A stretch of 64,000 nt of DNA from Hemileia vastatrix (GCA_030280995.1 JASXTE010000005.1:36598203-36662202), one strand, 5' to 3'; counted from the stretch's first letter, positions 1 to 11,851 are shown. The notes: generated by a model from the sequence alone, not told the origin. Program-made: numbers and translations.

Positions 1-192
1 TCCAGTCTTCAGAGCCAACAAACAGCTTCAAGTAAATGGTCCCTGAAGCTTATTGAGAATTTTTACTGCTGTTTGTACAGGGAGAAGTCAAGAACCTACC
101 ACTTCATTGACTATACAACTTCACCATTGATCTGATGCCAGGTGCAACCTCTCAATTTATCTGCATAATCACATTATAACTCTAGATTCAAC

Positions 193-1550
193 AGCCAAAA
201 GAGATTATTGATGAAAATTTAAAGAATAGTTGGATTAGAGAATCTAAATCTCCCTGGGCAGTCCCTGTGATATTTTTAGGAAAAAAGGATGGTTTACTAA
301 GACTTTTCATGGATTTCTGAAGGTTAAATAAGCTGAAGTTAATAAACAGATATCCACTTCCATTTACTAGTGAGCTAATTGATAGTATTCAAGGTTCAGA
401 GATCTTTACATCTCTAGATCTTAAGTAAGGCTACCACAACATACCTGTAAAAGAAGGTGATGAACACAAACTGGAATTCTGCACTAAGTTTGGTCATTTT
501 GAATGGTTGGTAATTCTATTTGATCCATGTAATGTGCCTGTCAATTTCCAAAACTTCACCAACAGAATTTTCAGAGACAGAATAGAGATAGATGTAGTGA
601 TATAACTGAAAAACATCTTGATTTACTCCAGATCAATGGAAGAACATCAGATATGTGTAAAGGACTTTTTTCAATTCTTGAGGGAGGCCCAGGTATGTCT
701 AAAACCAGAGAAATTTATCTTCTCAGTTAGTGAAATCCCCTACTTGGGTATGATAATTTCAAAAAATAAGGTGCAAACAGACCAGGAGAAAGTAAAGGCA
801 GTAACAGAATGGCCAACACCAGCATCAGTAAAGGATCTCTAGTCATTCCTGGGCTTTGAAAATTTTTACTGCCATTTTATTGAAAATTACTCCCACATCT
901 GCTGGCCATTGCATAACCTCACAAAGAAGGAAGAAAAATTCATCTGGACAAGCAGTCAACATGATGCATTTGACTACCTGAAAAAAAAAATTTTAACAGC
1001 CCCTATTCTTGAAATCCCTGACTTATTAAAGCCATTTTTTCTGAAATGTGACTGCTCAGATTTTGAACTAGGTGCAGTATTATCATAATAAAATTCTGAA
1101 AATGTCTTGTGCCCAATTGCTTATTTGTCACAAAAAATTCTAGGTGCCAAATTATACTCTGAAATATATGATAAGGAGTTATTTGAACTAGTAGAAGCGG
1201 TTGACATCTGGAGCCATTATTTGGAAGGAGGGCCTAACAGGTTACAAGTTATTATTTACACAGATCATAAAAACCTGGAAACTTTTCTGACCACTAAAAA
1301 TCTGACTCTCCAGCAGGCACACTGGGAAGAACTGCTAAGTAGAATTAACTTTGTTGTTACATTCCAACCTGAGAAGAAAAGTGGAAAACCTGATGCACTA
1401 TCAAGAATCCCTGACTTGGCCCCATCACTGGGCCAACTACAAACTGTCAGGGAAAAGTTGTTGAAGGTGGAACTCAAAGAGGAGGTAATAAAAGATGAAG
1501 TGGAATTGGCGGATGAGGGTTTGATGGAATGGGTAAGAAGGGGGCAGTAA
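193..1550 (+). pseudogene. E1 reverse transcriptase-RNase H relic
   Basis: Translated in pieces, the strand gives SPWAVPVIFLGKKDG, LRLFMDF*RLNK, a palm region and FLREAQVCLKPEKF/YLGMIIS, then RNase H (FFLKCDCSDFELGAVLS, YTDHKNLETFL, GKPDALSRIPD). These are standard blocks of Ty3 RT-RNaseH. The catalytic box that should read YxDD is broken (a stop followed by LKNILIYS near 603-625), so the enzyme is inactive. At least six in-frame stops are present (for example near 319, 425, 603, 840 and 1087). It joins the integrase relic downstream. Confidence 0.85.
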
Positions 1551-3640
1551 AAGGATGAGGGAGTGAAGGAGTTGGTGAAGGCACTTTTATCTAAGGAGGT
1601 GTTGGTAAGGAAAGGATTGGGGGAGTATCTCTTAGAAGAGGAAGTGCTATTTTGGAATTGGAAGATAGTGGTTCCAAATGATGAGAAGCTCAAGAGGTAG
1701 GTGGTCAAACCAAGGCATTATTTTCCCCAATGGAAGGACACCCAGACCTGCTGAAGACTGTGGAGATGGTGAACCATAACTTTTACTGGAAGTCAATAAA
1801 AATATAAGTCCAGTGCTATGTAGCAGTGTGCAACTCTTTCCAGACAAACAAGGCTAGTCCAGCAACAACACCACTGAACCCACTAAACATTTACAAAAAA
1901 CCATGTAAGGGGATCTCCTATGATCTTATAGTGGAATTACCTAAGTCTCAAGGAAAGAATGCTATCCTCACAGTAGTTGACCACTGCACCAAGATGGCAC
2001 ACTTCATCCCCACTACTACTAAGGATACATAAGAGATTATTGCAGACGTAATTGTGGCACATGTCTGGAAATCACATGGATTGCCTGAAAATAAATTATC
2101 AAGTATGGGAAGTACTTTAAACTCTAAGCTGTTAAAAGAAATGTATGAGAAACTGAACATTAAGCCATTTTGTCAACAGCATAGTATCCACAGACTGACA
2201 GACAATCTGAGATAGTGAATAAGGCAATTGAAAAATATTTGAACCATTTTATGAACTATCAGCAAGATGAGTGGGTGCAGATGTTAGCACTAGCTGAATT
2301 CTCATAAGATAGCTGGAAACATACTGAAACAGGCATGTCAGTGTATCTAGTATATTAGTATGATTTAATAGTATTTATTAATGGTCCTTCTACTTATTAA
2401 TAAATGATTTAGTGATTAAACCTCAGGGGAAGACTAATAAAATAGTTATACTCAAACAAAACTCACAATACTTGGATTTAAATGCCTGCTAGTGGTGGAA
2501 AATAGATAAATAGAATATAGTTATAGCTCATATAAAGATAATATCAATTTATAAAGGCTTTATAAAAGATTTCTCAATGATAATAATTGTTTTATAATGT
2601 TTATTTGAATTTTAGTAAGTAAGTGATGTCTAATAACCATCAAAATCCTCCCTTACTTATACCAAAATCCACTGGAGTGCACAGACCTTCAATCCAGATT
2701 ATGTCACTGCTATCCCCGGCAATTACAGCACTGTGAGGGCCTATCACCTCCCCATGGAGTCCACTTCAAGTAGATTCAACACCCAAAATTCCAGTAAGGA
2801 CCCTCCATCACAATTAATAATAGCACAGACCCATACCATAAATAGAAAATCCAGATAAAAGCGGATACCATAAAGAAACAGGTAAAATAACTCATCAAAA
2901 GCGACAATAATGAAACCCAAAGCACATAAAGGAAACAAATGAAATGTCCAAACCCCCAATAACATCCCCAAGCATCCATATTAACCCAGAAATGACCTCC
3001 CAACCCATAAATCCGTGAATATCCATCCAAGGAAGCAGATTAAGTTGTCCAAACTGAGTGTATGCGCCTGAAATAGATGTATATGCTTATGTAGGCGTTG
3101 TGAGTCCACTGAATACGTCCATATGACCTAAAATAAGCAGAAAAACAAGTTTTATAGGCTATTAAGAGGCTAAAACCCACTTATAGACCTAAATATACAT
3201 AATATACTGCATATTTCACTGAATATGAGATTTATGTATACATATAAGCTTATGTATGTCAATAATTACTTATTATCACTTAAGATAAATATATTATGAC
3301 TCCATTAACACCTTAATAAGTATTATTAGGCTATGGATAAGCTATTTAAGCTACTATAATTTATATAATAGTGTAATAATTATATATATATGTAAAATAA
3401 TCATATATATTATTATTTTAACCTTATTTTAAGATATAGGCTTAATTTACTTAAGGTTATCTTAATTTAAGTATAATAAATACTCAGTCCTAGGGATATC
3501 TAGGCTGACAAGGCATGTCACCCTTTTATGCTAATTATGGATATCACCCAACATTCTCAATTGGTACCCCATCCACATTACAAGTCCCAGAAGTGGAAGA
3601 GGGGACTTAAATAATATTTATTCTATTTCAAGAACTAGAA
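1551..3640 (+). pseudogene. E1 integrase relic, interrupted by solo LTR
   Basis: 1826-2032 encodes the integrase core start (DLIVELPKSQGKNAILTVVDHCTKMAHFIPT). The next part (SHGLPENKLSS, then about 2080-2220) continues in broken frames. The frame is cut at 2335 by the solo LTR and resumes at 3516 with SPFYANYGYHPTFSIGTPS, the usual end of the core. The zinc-finger part between 1551 and 1825 is too decayed to assign. An inactivated copy. Confidence 0.75.
2336..3510 (-). mobile_element. X1: solo LTR of chromovirus family X
   Basis: This 1175-bp block starts TGTCAG and ends CTGACA. It is flanked on both sides by the 5-bp duplication AGGCA (2331-2335 and 3511-3515). Its sequence matches the two LTRs of element X (34236-39213 and 44499-51179) once their nested Harbinger elements are ignored. 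It is therefore an LTR left after recombination between the two LTRs of a former full element. Strand is given by analogy with X, whose coding strand is minus. It carries no gene; small reading frames inside are chance. Confidence 0.93.
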
Positions 3641-4142
3641 GAATATCCAGTTATCTCAACAGTCAATAAAGTGTCATCAAAATCAGGGAAGGACCCAGCA
3701 TCATGCACTACAGGCATATTACAAGGTTTGGTTAAGCTCATGTATTCTTTCCACATTGTGCCCCAGCACTAAATTAGATCACATGAAGGTGGGGCCATTA
3801 AAAGTCAAATTCAGGGTATCTGACTCAGCTTATGAACTGGAACTACCAATCTCAATGAGGCAAGTACATCCGGTTCTCAAAACTTTATTTCTCACAAAGC
3901 GTAAAGAAGATAGAACTCCAGGATGTGAAGAGGAGCCACCAGCACCAATCCAAGTGAGAAATGAAGAGGAGTTCAAGGGGGAAAATTTTATTTCTAAGAG
4001 GTTGTACAGGAAAAGGATTCACTGTTTAGCGTATTGGAAAGGATATGGGGTTGGGATAGGTCTTGGGAACCAGTGGAAAGTTTGGCAAATGCTAAGGAAA
4101 AGTTGAAGGAGTTTGAGAAGGAGCACAGGGGGAAGATAGAGT
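3641..4142 (+). pseudogene. E1 integrase C-terminus with chromodomain-like tail
   Basis: 3756-4106 gives GPLKVKFRVSDSAYELELP, VHPVLKTLFL and then a chromodomain start (SKRLYRKRIHCLAYWKGYG). After one frameshift near 4050 the tail continues as WEPVESLANAKEKLKEF to about 4140. Known chromoviruses place such a domain at the integrase C-terminus to bind modified histone tails. Here it is a relic. Confidence 0.75.
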
Positions 4143-6512
4143 AAAAGAGGGGCTAATTTGAGGATTTGGTTGAGAGTTGAGGAGGAGAAGCACTACAGGC
4201 GCTATGCATTGTGAGAGGTTGGAGAGGTGATATTGCATAAGGGGGTTATATGGGTCGAGCCCTTTGGAGTGCTCCTCATCAGACATCTTATATAGTAATC
4301 CAGTTACTTCTTAGCCTCACTCTTGTATCATTATGGTCAGTCCCACCTCACTTTTTTTAACCCCAAAATAGTCAAACAAGTTAGTCTCACTGCTTAGTAG
4401 CATATTCAGTCCCATTTCAGGCTAGCACCAGCACTAGTAGTAGTCTGCTTTCTTAGGTCCTAACTGTAACCAAGTGGTCAATTTTACAGTGGAGCTTCAG
4501 TTAGTGTTATATTTCTTTCAAAATCTCACTCCTTATAGGTAGATTTAGGTTATGATTACTTTTTATTATTTTTGAAGTTAGTGTTTTCACTCTGGTAGCT
4601 AGTTAAGATGAAATGGTTGTATGAGACTAAAAAAAGTAAGACATTCTCCAAAACTTTCAAAAAGGTGGTTGCTTTAAGGCCTCTCTAATTAATCATCTTT
4701 GCTCATCAGCTTTTGTAAAGACGGAAAACGGTATTGTCATTTGAATTCACAGATTTGAAGCTTTGCTTTAAAGTTGATCACTTAGTTACCATAATTTGAT
4801 GGAAATCTAGGAGGTAGTACAGACATTGCAGTTCAAAAAAAATTGAATTGATGGTGGTGTGCAAGTCTTTTCCCAAATTAAAATATTAATAGTCACTCCG
4901 TGTCCTTACGTATCACCTAGGGTGATATTGGGTGATAATATCATTGATAATGGTGTTTCCCAAAAAAGTGCAAATTTTTTGTCAAAAGCTGAAGTTTTTT
5001 TGAATTTTCCATAAAGTGTTTTTTATCTAGCTGTATATCTGATTGTACTTAGTTTTTCTTATTAAAGCTTAAAATAAATCTCAAATGCACATGTGTCTCT
5101 CTTCTAAGTGTTCCAAAAAAATTTAAGTCAATAAACATAGAACCATCCAACATGGCATGTATATATTTGCTCAAAACAGGGAAGTGGTTGGATCAACTTG
5201 ATATTAAGTATGGAAGCTTCTGCTGAGGAGACTACCAGTAAGACAGACAAATTTTCTTAATTTCCAGAATTGGATTCCTTAGGTATTTCAGAATTGAGTG
5301 ATAGCAATATATATTTGACACCTGAAGTAGAAAGTAACTTCTTGGGCATGTGTTGACCTTTTGAAAGATTTACTGTGATATGCAATATTTTTTCATACTT
5401 TGATAGTACTGATTGCATTTCTTATTTCAAGGCTCCACCTATTCAATGCAACCAGCTTAGTAAAATGTTTTTTTATCCATGTTTAATTCTAAGCCAGTAA
5501 AGCTAGCAAGTTTCCCATCTTCAACCACCCACATAAAACTCAAGTTTATGTCACTTTTTTCAGGGAATAAGTAGTAAGAAAGCCACAAGTATTTCCATTT
5601 TATCAGCTTATTTTTAATATCCTTAAAGCTTTTCAGGCTGCACCCAAAAATTCTATCTAAAATTTTCAATGAAACAAGACCCCTGAAAACTAAAACCTTT
5701 TTCTCATAGGTTTTTCAACTGCCTATGGTCACTCTCAACAATGCACATATCCCACTTTATCAGTTTTCCATGTGTAGTTTCATGCCCTAAATTCAAGTTA
5801 TCCCAAGAAAAAATAAACTCAGAAGTGTGCGATGACATTGATTTTCATAATTTTTTTTGACAATATTAGTCTTAGCTGCCTTCATAATTTCAAAATCGTT
5901 TCTGAGGCTATCAATCAATGAGTAGCTTTTGTGTTGATTGATCATATGAGTCTCTGGTAAATCACTAATATCTTCACACTGAGACACATTTTTTTTGCCA
6001 TTTGGCACAAAAAATACAAAACAGATGTTTTTTGCACTTAAGACCCAGTGAAAACATTTAAGTACTAAAAACAATTGTTATATAACTGTTGTGCAATTTT
6101 TGTGCCATTTTTGTGCTCCAAGATGAAACAAACATTTGTTGAAGTGTCAGGGAATGAAAATTCCCCTTGAGATGATCTAGTGCTTATTGATGATGATAGA
6201 GAAGTATTCACAAGATCAAAGATAAATAATTAAAATATCATGTAGAATAAAATAGAGCTAGAAAAATAAAGAGACAGATCAAATATTTGAATAGAATATA
6301 AGCTGAGGAGTAACACGACAATTGAAGTTGGATTGATAATTGGATTGATGGGCTGTGGGTGACTCTAATTGAAATTGATGAATGGCTTTCTCACTGACAT
6401 TCCAGAAATTGGTGGTGTTTGAAATTGCATCTTGAATTCATTTTGGTGTTCTCAAGATTGGATGCCATGGTAATGTTCCCTCTTGGAACCTCAGTGAGAT
6501 GTTGGTAGTGTT
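4143..6512. other. Gene-poor stretch, possibly an unidentified transposon relic
   Basis: No plausible complete gene. 4143-4300 is probably the untranslated 3' end of E1. On the minus strand, 5457-6074 gives broken but protein-like text (for example YSLIDSLRNDFEIMKAAK and WDMCIVESDHRQLKN) with several stops and frameshifts, which I could not assign to a family. The rest is AT-rich with homopolymer runs. I see no LTR, tRNA or clear terminal repeat. Confidence 0.5.
5457..6110 (-). pseudogene. Unidentified decayed coding relic
   Basis: Two minus-strand segments (5793-6074 and 5457-5669) read as low-bias, charged protein text linked through frameshifts: VPNGKKNVSQCEDISDLPET, then SLIDSLRNDFEIMKAAKTN, then a His/Glu/Asp-rich stretch WDMCIVESDHRQLK. 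The text looks like a transposase fragment but no catalytic motif can be named. No introns or start codon can be placed. It could equally be chance. Confidence 0.25.
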
Positions 6513-6916
6513 TGTTAGGTTTTGACTATGCTGCATCCTAGTATATAGTTTTTTCCACCACAAAAGCAATAAGAATTATCCTTTTTACCCCTTTTATAAA
6601 ACAAAAAACATACCATTGCGCCAATAGTTTATGGGCTCTTGCACCTGTTAAAATATTTTTTGTCTTCCTTTCTTTTCATAAGACTTAAAGAGGTCTTTTT
6701 AACCATCAAGTCTCATCAACCTTTGTTGTTATTTTTTCTCTTTTCCATTTTAAATTCACCAAGTTTCTTCCTTTTTTTCTCCTTCTTTCTTTTCTCCTTG
6801 TATTTTTGCTCTGTCTCTTTTTTTCTTTCCCATTTTTGTTTCCTTTTTTTTCATTGCACCTCATTCTCTGCAGCATTTTTAACAAAAATAATAAGCAATT
6901 AGGTTATTGCTCTCAC
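6513..6916 (+). repeat. Copia 5' LTR (right boundary uncertain)
   Basis: Begins TGTTAG. The first ~110 bp match 11672-11781. The end is a guess: a TCTCACA at about 6910-6916 would serve as a terminal CA. No tRNA-complementary TGG primer site is obvious after it. A pyrimidine-rich tract fills 6720-6870. Confidence 0.55.
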
Positions 6917-7175
6917 AAAGCCTCAAAGTGTGATAGTGGCCCTATCACTCTGAAAGCAAAAATAAAAATATATAATTTGATAATAAATAATTAAATATAT
7001 AAGATAAAAATAATAAAATCTTAAATAAACCTTTTTGTTCTCTTGATTTTTTTTATTTTCTTTTTATCTTATATTTCTTTCTCTTTCTTCTCTTTCTTTC
7101 TTCCTACTTTAAAACTTCCATCCAATCAAAAAACTACCCCTCAAGATTACAATACACCAACCTCCTGTCCAATGC

Positions 7176-8374
7176 ATGCTTATCCATAACAACCGCTGCC
7201 TAACCAAAAAGATAACACTCTCCATGAAACTAAAGCTCCCATCAATGATAAAGATGCAACTTCAGACATGTAATATGCACCCAATCCATGTGTCCTACTT
7301 AGGATACAAGAAGACTCCTATATGCATGACAGCATTTTCAAAGAACAAATGCTACTCAAAGACTTGCGACACACTCTCAAAGATGACAGATTGAATTTCC
7401 CCAAGTGGAACTGGGAAATATGGGGTGTTATCAGTTATTTAACTGGTGAAACTAGTTTTCTTGAGCAAAAAGGAGCCTCAAAGACTTCCATCAAAGAGCA
7501 AATTTTCCAAGAAATAATGATCAACTCCATTGGGCCAGAAATGAAATTCCAAATAATTGATGTCACACCAAGCACAACTGCTTTGCAACATATCAAGAGT
7601 GTGTTAAACACTGTCTCTAGAGCAGCTCAATTGTATGCTATAGAAAACTTATCAATCTTAATTTCAAAGAATGTAACCACCCTATAGAATTAATGAGTAA
7701 TTTTTGAGATTTTTATGCCTGTCTATTGGCTCAAGGCCTCACTGAAAAAGATATACTGGGTTGTCTTTGTCAATGAATAATTTAAGATGATCCATGTTTC
7801 AGCTCTGAAGTACTCAAGGAAATGTAAAAACTGTGCAAGTCTGACAAACCCGTTACTGTAGCAGTTCTCAACAAGATTTTCTGCACCACATGGGAAAAAA
7901 TTGAAACATGATGATAAGATATTGAAAACTACTACTACTGTCACTGCAAATGATTCTTCTGTTTCTGACTCTTCTAAACTACTGAACTCTGACTCTGATT
8001 ATGTGAATGTCTATGAATCAAATGCTGCTACTCAACAATCTCCATGAAACTTCTATATCTGTAACTCCTAGGGCAATCTACAAGCTAATTTTTCCAGAAA
8101 AACATTTAACAATTTCAACAACTACAATCTGTTTATTCCAAACAAGCAAGCTGGCTATAATACACACTACACAATGATAGTACCACCCTCTATAATTCAA
8201 CCAACAATTGTCCCTAACAACAATGTCCCACCCAAACCAAATCTACCTACTCATCAGAAACCAACACAACAGAAAATGGACTCTTATTTTCCAGTCTACC
8301 CTCAATTACAAGTAACTTTTCTTAACACCTCACAACCACCTCAGGAAAAATCTGTGTCTTCACAAATCACATAA
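7176..8374 (+). pseudogene. Copia gag-like region
   Basis: 7322-7687 reads as a copia Gag N-terminal part: LNFPKWNWEIWGVISYLTG, QEIMINSIGPEMKF, ALQHIKSVLNTVSRAAQ (the TAxxxWxxL-type gag fold is recognisable only loosely). Stops and frame changes follow; 8174-8374 is Pro/Gln/Asn-rich linker. No CCHC knuckle is visible. Relic. Confidence 0.6.
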
Positions 8375-8419
8375 CTCACTGATGACTCCCCAGAAGCATC
8401 TGCAGCAGCCTTTTCTAGA

Positions 8420-8713
8420 ATGCAGCTCTCAGATGGTGAAACGTACTCTGAAAATCCAGTTTTTGACACAGGTGCAACTCATCATCTTTCTGGTAATCTG
8501 AATGAGTTAGTTGATTTTCTACCCCTCAAAAATCCCATAGCTTTGAAAGTAGCCACTAATGGTTCCTCTTGTCTCATTACAAGAAAAGGGACAATACGCT
8601 TCCATGGTCTCAATGGAGAAATTATCAATATTAGAACAGTCTTCTACTGCAAAGACACTAGAGGTATGCTAATCTCCCCAGCATCCCTGATCAGGAGTGG
8701 TGCTAATTTCTAA
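8420..8713 (+). pseudogene. Copia aspartic protease
   Basis: 98 codons are open. The motif FDTGATHHLSGN gives the catalytic D-T-G followed by the His-rich turn usual for copia proteases. The C-terminal part (FYCKDTRGMLISPASLIRSG) matches the conserved end before integrase. It is separated from gag by a stop near 8371 and from integrase by stops after 8710. Confidence 0.8.
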
Positions 8714-8764
8714 TGTGTTCATTTTAATTATTTTCTTGTCATCTATCACGGCCTTCCGATTCTA

Positions 8765-9731
8765 TTGGCCATGTTAACCATCAGAAAATGGACATTAAAT
8801 AGTCCAATCCAGTGTGATACTGTATGTGCCACTATTATTATATCTACCAATTTACCACATAAAAGTTATACACACAATGAATTATATGATTTACCTTTAA
8901 AACCAACAGTATTTAGCCTTGAGATCCCCACAAAGTATCCATCATTAAGAAAATGAAGTAAAGATGAAGAGATTCTCTACACCTGGCACTGCCTCCTTGG
9001 TCATGAAAGTCTAAGGCAAATACAGAATATGTGCAAAGAAAAAATGGTACAGGGCCCACCTGAGAATCTGCCTAGTGGTAACATCATATGTGACTCTTGC
9101 CAAATTTGTAAAAAGTAGAAGACAGTTTTTTCTCTAATAAACTGGTAGAAATGCAGACAAGCTTGAAATAGTAACTATGGATTTGATTGGCCCCATCAAA
9201 GAAGAATCTGTTGATGGTGGCTTATATACTTTAACATTCAGAGATATAGCTACAACGTACAGTGAGTGTCATATAATAAAAAATAAATCTGAATAAACAC
9301 AAACAGTCATTGAAATCATAACAATATTGGAAACACAGACCAACCTGAAGGTGAAAATAATTAGATTGGACAACAGAGGTGAATTCAACAATAAAATGAT
9401 GGATGTCTTCACACTAAAGAAGGGAATTATACATGAAAAATTGTTACCATATTTCCATCAGCAAAATGATAATATTGAAATATTTAATTTTACCCTTACA
9501 GAAATGGGAAGTACAATACTTTTTGATAGTTGTCTTGGAAAATCTTTTTGGTCTTTTGCTTTCAAATGGGCATCTTATCTCCTAAACAGAATACCCAACA
9601 CCATTTACAACTTAACTACTCCCTATGAAGCACTCTTCAAAGTTAAACCTTTACTAAACATCTTCAGGAAATTAGGCAAAATGGCTTACATACATATACC
9701 AGAAGAGAAATGTAAAAAGTTGGATGTGTGA
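8765..9731 (+). pseudogene. Copia integrase, broken
   Basis: A GAG-pre-integrase zinc finger is readable at about 8960-9120 (WHCLLGHES...CDSCQICKK, H-H-C-C type). The core begins near 9170 (MDLIGPI, first Asp), continues through IIRLDNRGEF (second Asp, about 9360) and a degenerate third block near 9450-9480 (HQQNDNIEIFNFTL) where the expected catalytic Glu is aligned with IE. In-frame stops at about 9115, 9295 and 9729. Non-functional. Confidence 0.78.
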
Positions 9732-9767
9732 GCAAGAAAATGCTTCACTTTTGGATTTCCAGCTGGT

Positions 9768-11477
9768 ATGAAAGGCTGGATCTTATGGGATCCACTTGAA
9801 AAGAAGACCTTAACGTCTGCATGGGCTGGTTTTAACAATAGTGCATCAAACAGTGAAAATAAGATGTCTCTTGGCTTCTTAATGAACAATGCAGACACTC
9901 AAATCACAAGCAATCTTACACTTGGAAATTTTTATCTGGAAGAACAAATGTTTGAACAAGTTATTTTGTTAGAAGACATTCAGAAAAATTGTGGATACTT
10001 TACAACTCAGCTACCTAAAGCATTTAAAGAAGCTTTACAATCAGAGAGGAGAGAGGAATGGAAAGTAGCTTGCCAACAAGAAATAAACAATTTAGAAAAT
10101 ATGAAAGTTTGGGAAAGAAAAGAACCACCTGTTGGAGCTAGAATACTTGACACAAGATGGGTATTTTCAGAAAAAAAAGATGCATTGATGGGTAACACTA
10201 AGCTGAAGGCTTGTTATGTTGCAAAAGTTTTTAAACAAGTAAAAGGGATATATTATTCATCTACATTTGCTCCAATGGCTTTTTTTACAGCTCAAAGAAT
10301 AATCCTCACAATTGCAACAATGTTCAACTGGCCGGTCCATGCTTTTGATGTCACTGCAGCATATCTGCATAGCCCCATAGACAAAGAGGTATGGGTAAAG
10401 GACCTGCCCAGTTTTGAAAGAAAAGATGGTAAAGTATTCAAATTACTCACAGCTGTATATGGCACCTGCCAAGCAGCGCGTTGCTGGTGGCAACATTTTG
10501 GCCAGCAACTGAAAAATTTGGGGTACAAAATGTCATCTTATGACAACAGTGTTCATTTTTTAAAAAATAGTAACACAAAAGCAATGCTTTGGGTTCATGT
10601 TGATGATGGAACTGTAACTGGTAACAGCAATGATGTTCTGAAGCAACTTGAAAAGGATCTAAGCCAAACTCTCATTATCAAATGGCAAGACAGACTAGAT
10701 GCAATAGTGGGTATCAAAATAGAAAGAAATGAATGTGGCTTTCAACTAAGCCAGGAAAATTTGATCAATAGGATTGCAACAACTCATCATGTAACAGGAG
10801 TATGTCACCACCAACCCCTTCCCACCAATGTAGACCTTTCAACTGCTCTGCCAAACCACTCAGCTATTAATCCAATAAGTTACTTGTTAATTATTGGTCC
10901 ATTGACTTACCTAACCACGGCAACATTCCCTAATCTCAGTTTCTCTGTAAATCAATTAGCTAGACACTCAAAATGCCCAACTGACAAACACTGGAGGGCA
11001 TTGAAACACCAACTTGGTTATTTACAATATATGTCTGGAAAAAAGCTACACCTATATCCACTGCCAACCTCCCATGCCATCAACCTTGATGCCTACATGG
11101 ATGCAAACCAGGGTGGGGAATTTTTGAGATCAACTGGCAGTATGATAATCAACATGCAAGGTTCCCTCATATTCTGGTCTTCAAAATGTATGCCGTCTGT
11201 TGCCTCCTCCATGTGCCACACGGAATACGTGGCTCATGGTGGTGCAACTAGAATGGGGTTATGGATTCAAAATTTACTCAATGACCTGATTGATTTCATG
11301 GGCCCATTCCATTTAAAATGTGATAATCAAGCATCAATAAAGGTCTCAAATGACGAAACCTCAAACAAGAGGACCAGGCACAGCGACAGGGAATTCTTCT
11401 TTGTAAACAAAAAAATACACAAAAGAAAAGCTACAATATCATGGGTACCGACATCAGAACAATTAGCCAATATATAA
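9768..11477 (+). CDS. Copia reverse transcriptase-RNase H, long open frame
   Basis: 569 codons stay open. RT (Pfam RVT_2-type) starts around FKEALQSERREEWKVACQQE, passes GARILDTRWVFSEKK, the first catalytic Asp (VHAFDVTAAYLHS) and the active-site box WVHVDDGT (copia YVDD-like). RNase H follows (LDAYMDANQGG, CHTEYVA, CDNQASIKVS, RTRHSDREFFFVN). The frame ends at TAA 11475-11477, about 200 bp before the LTR. The start is arbitrary because the natural polyprotein begins upstream. The open frame in an otherwise decayed element suggests fairly recent death or chance survival; some normally conserved positions differ. Confidence 0.85.
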   Translation: MKGWILWDPLEKKTLTSAWAGFNNSASNSENKMSLGFLMNNADTQITSNLTLGNFYLEEQMFEQVILLEDIQKNCGYFTTQLPKAFKEALQSERREEWKVACQQEINNLENMKVWERKEPPVGARILDTRWVFSEKKDALMGNTKLKACYVAKVFKQVKGIYYSSTFAPMAFFTAQRIILTIATMFNWPVHAFDVTAAYLHSPIDKEVWVKDLPSFERKDGKVFKLLTAVYGTCQAARCWWQHFGQQLKNLGYKMSSYDNSVHFLKNSNTKAMLWVHVDDGTVTGNSNDVLKQLEKDLSQTLIIKWQDRLDAIVGIKIERNECGFQLSQENLINRIATTHHVTGVCHHQPLPTNVDLSTALPNHSAINPISYLLIIGPLTYLTTATFPNLSFSVNQLARHSKCPTDKHWRALKHQLGYLQYMSGKKLHLYPLPTSHAINLDAYMDANQGGEFLRSTGSMIINMQGSLIFWSSKCMPSVASSMCHTEYVAHGGATRMGLWIQNLLNDLIDFMGPFHLKCDNQASIKVSNDETSNKRTRHSDREFFFVNKKIHKRKATISWVPTSEQLANI

Positions 11478-11654
11478 TGACAAAATAACTAAACAAGCAA
11501 TTACATGACAGAGGATGCAAAAACCTGGGCATTAAATAATATAAAATTAAAATATATTTTTTCTCTTTTCTTCCCTCTTTTCTCCTCTCTTAAATAATAA
11601 TAACAATATAAATAATCAGATGTAAATAGCCTTTATAATAACTAGAGTGAGTGT

Positions 11655-11671
11655 CTTGTTGAAGGGGCATG
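11655..11671 (+). promoter_or_regulatory. Copia polypurine tract candidate
   Basis: GAAGGGGCATG sits directly before the TGTTAG start of the 3' LTR fragment. Position and purine content fit the plus-strand priming site of LTR retrotransposons. Confidence 0.6.
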
Positions 11672-11781
11672 TGTTAGTTTTTAACTACGCCACAGCCTAG
11701 TATATAGTTTGCGGCACCACAACAGCAATAAGAATTATCCTTTTTAACCCTTTTATAAAATAAAACAATACCGTTGCGCCA
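11672..11781 (+). repeat. Copia 3' LTR fragment
   Basis: Matches the start of the 5' LTR for about 110 bp including the shared TTGCGCCAA. Similarity then stops, so the LTR is truncated or joined to other DNA before the tRNA gene. Confidence 0.75.
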
Positions 11782-11839
11782 AAAATGTGAAGAATTAAAG
11801 AGTATCACAGTCTATTAAACCTTAAAAGAATTGATGCTT

Positions 11840-11846
11840 AAAAAAG
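11840..11846 (-). terminator. Pol III terminator of tRNA-Arg
   Basis: A run of T on the minus strand lies a few bases after the tRNA 3' end, the usual RNA polymerase III stop signal. Confidence 0.7.
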
Positions 11847-11851
11847 AATTT

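Larger units (their letters stand above)
1..4142 (+). mobile_element. E1: decayed Ty3-type chromovirus, 5' part outside window
   Basis: The plus strand reads as a Ty3 pol gene full of stops and small frameshifts: reverse transcriptase, RNase H, integrase and a chromodomain-like tail, in that order. The 5' LTR, gag and protease would lie left of the window. The integrase part is split by a solo LTR (2336-3510); removing the LTR and one target-site copy makes the frame run on (motif TGMSPFYANYGYHP). I could not place a 3' LTR after 4142. Many stops and the ruined RT active site show that it is long dead. Confidence 0.88.
6513..11781 (+). mobile_element. Ty1/copia retrotransposon, degenerate
   Basis: The order is LTR start (6513), gag-like text, aspartic protease, integrase, RT-RNaseH, purine tract, 3' LTR fragment. 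This order (integrase before RT) defines Ty1/copia. The two LTR starts share about 110 bp (TGTTAG..., CTAGTATATAGTTT, AATAAGAATTATCC, TTGCGCCAA). The 3' LTR loses similarity after about 11781 and looks truncated, so no target duplication can be checked. Gag, protease and integrase hold several stops while the RT frame is open for 569 codons. Confidence 0.9.

Noticed and set aside
2744..3030. Minus-strand frames rich in Trp, Phe and Tyr, recurring at 34672-34898 and 44885-45284
   Set aside because: They recur because they lie in the same LTR (family X); they differ in length and break in each copy, so not genes.
9768..11477. Long copia RT frame as a domesticated host gene
   Set aside because: It sits in normal order within the decayed copia element with LTR remains on both sides, so a simple relic is the better reading.
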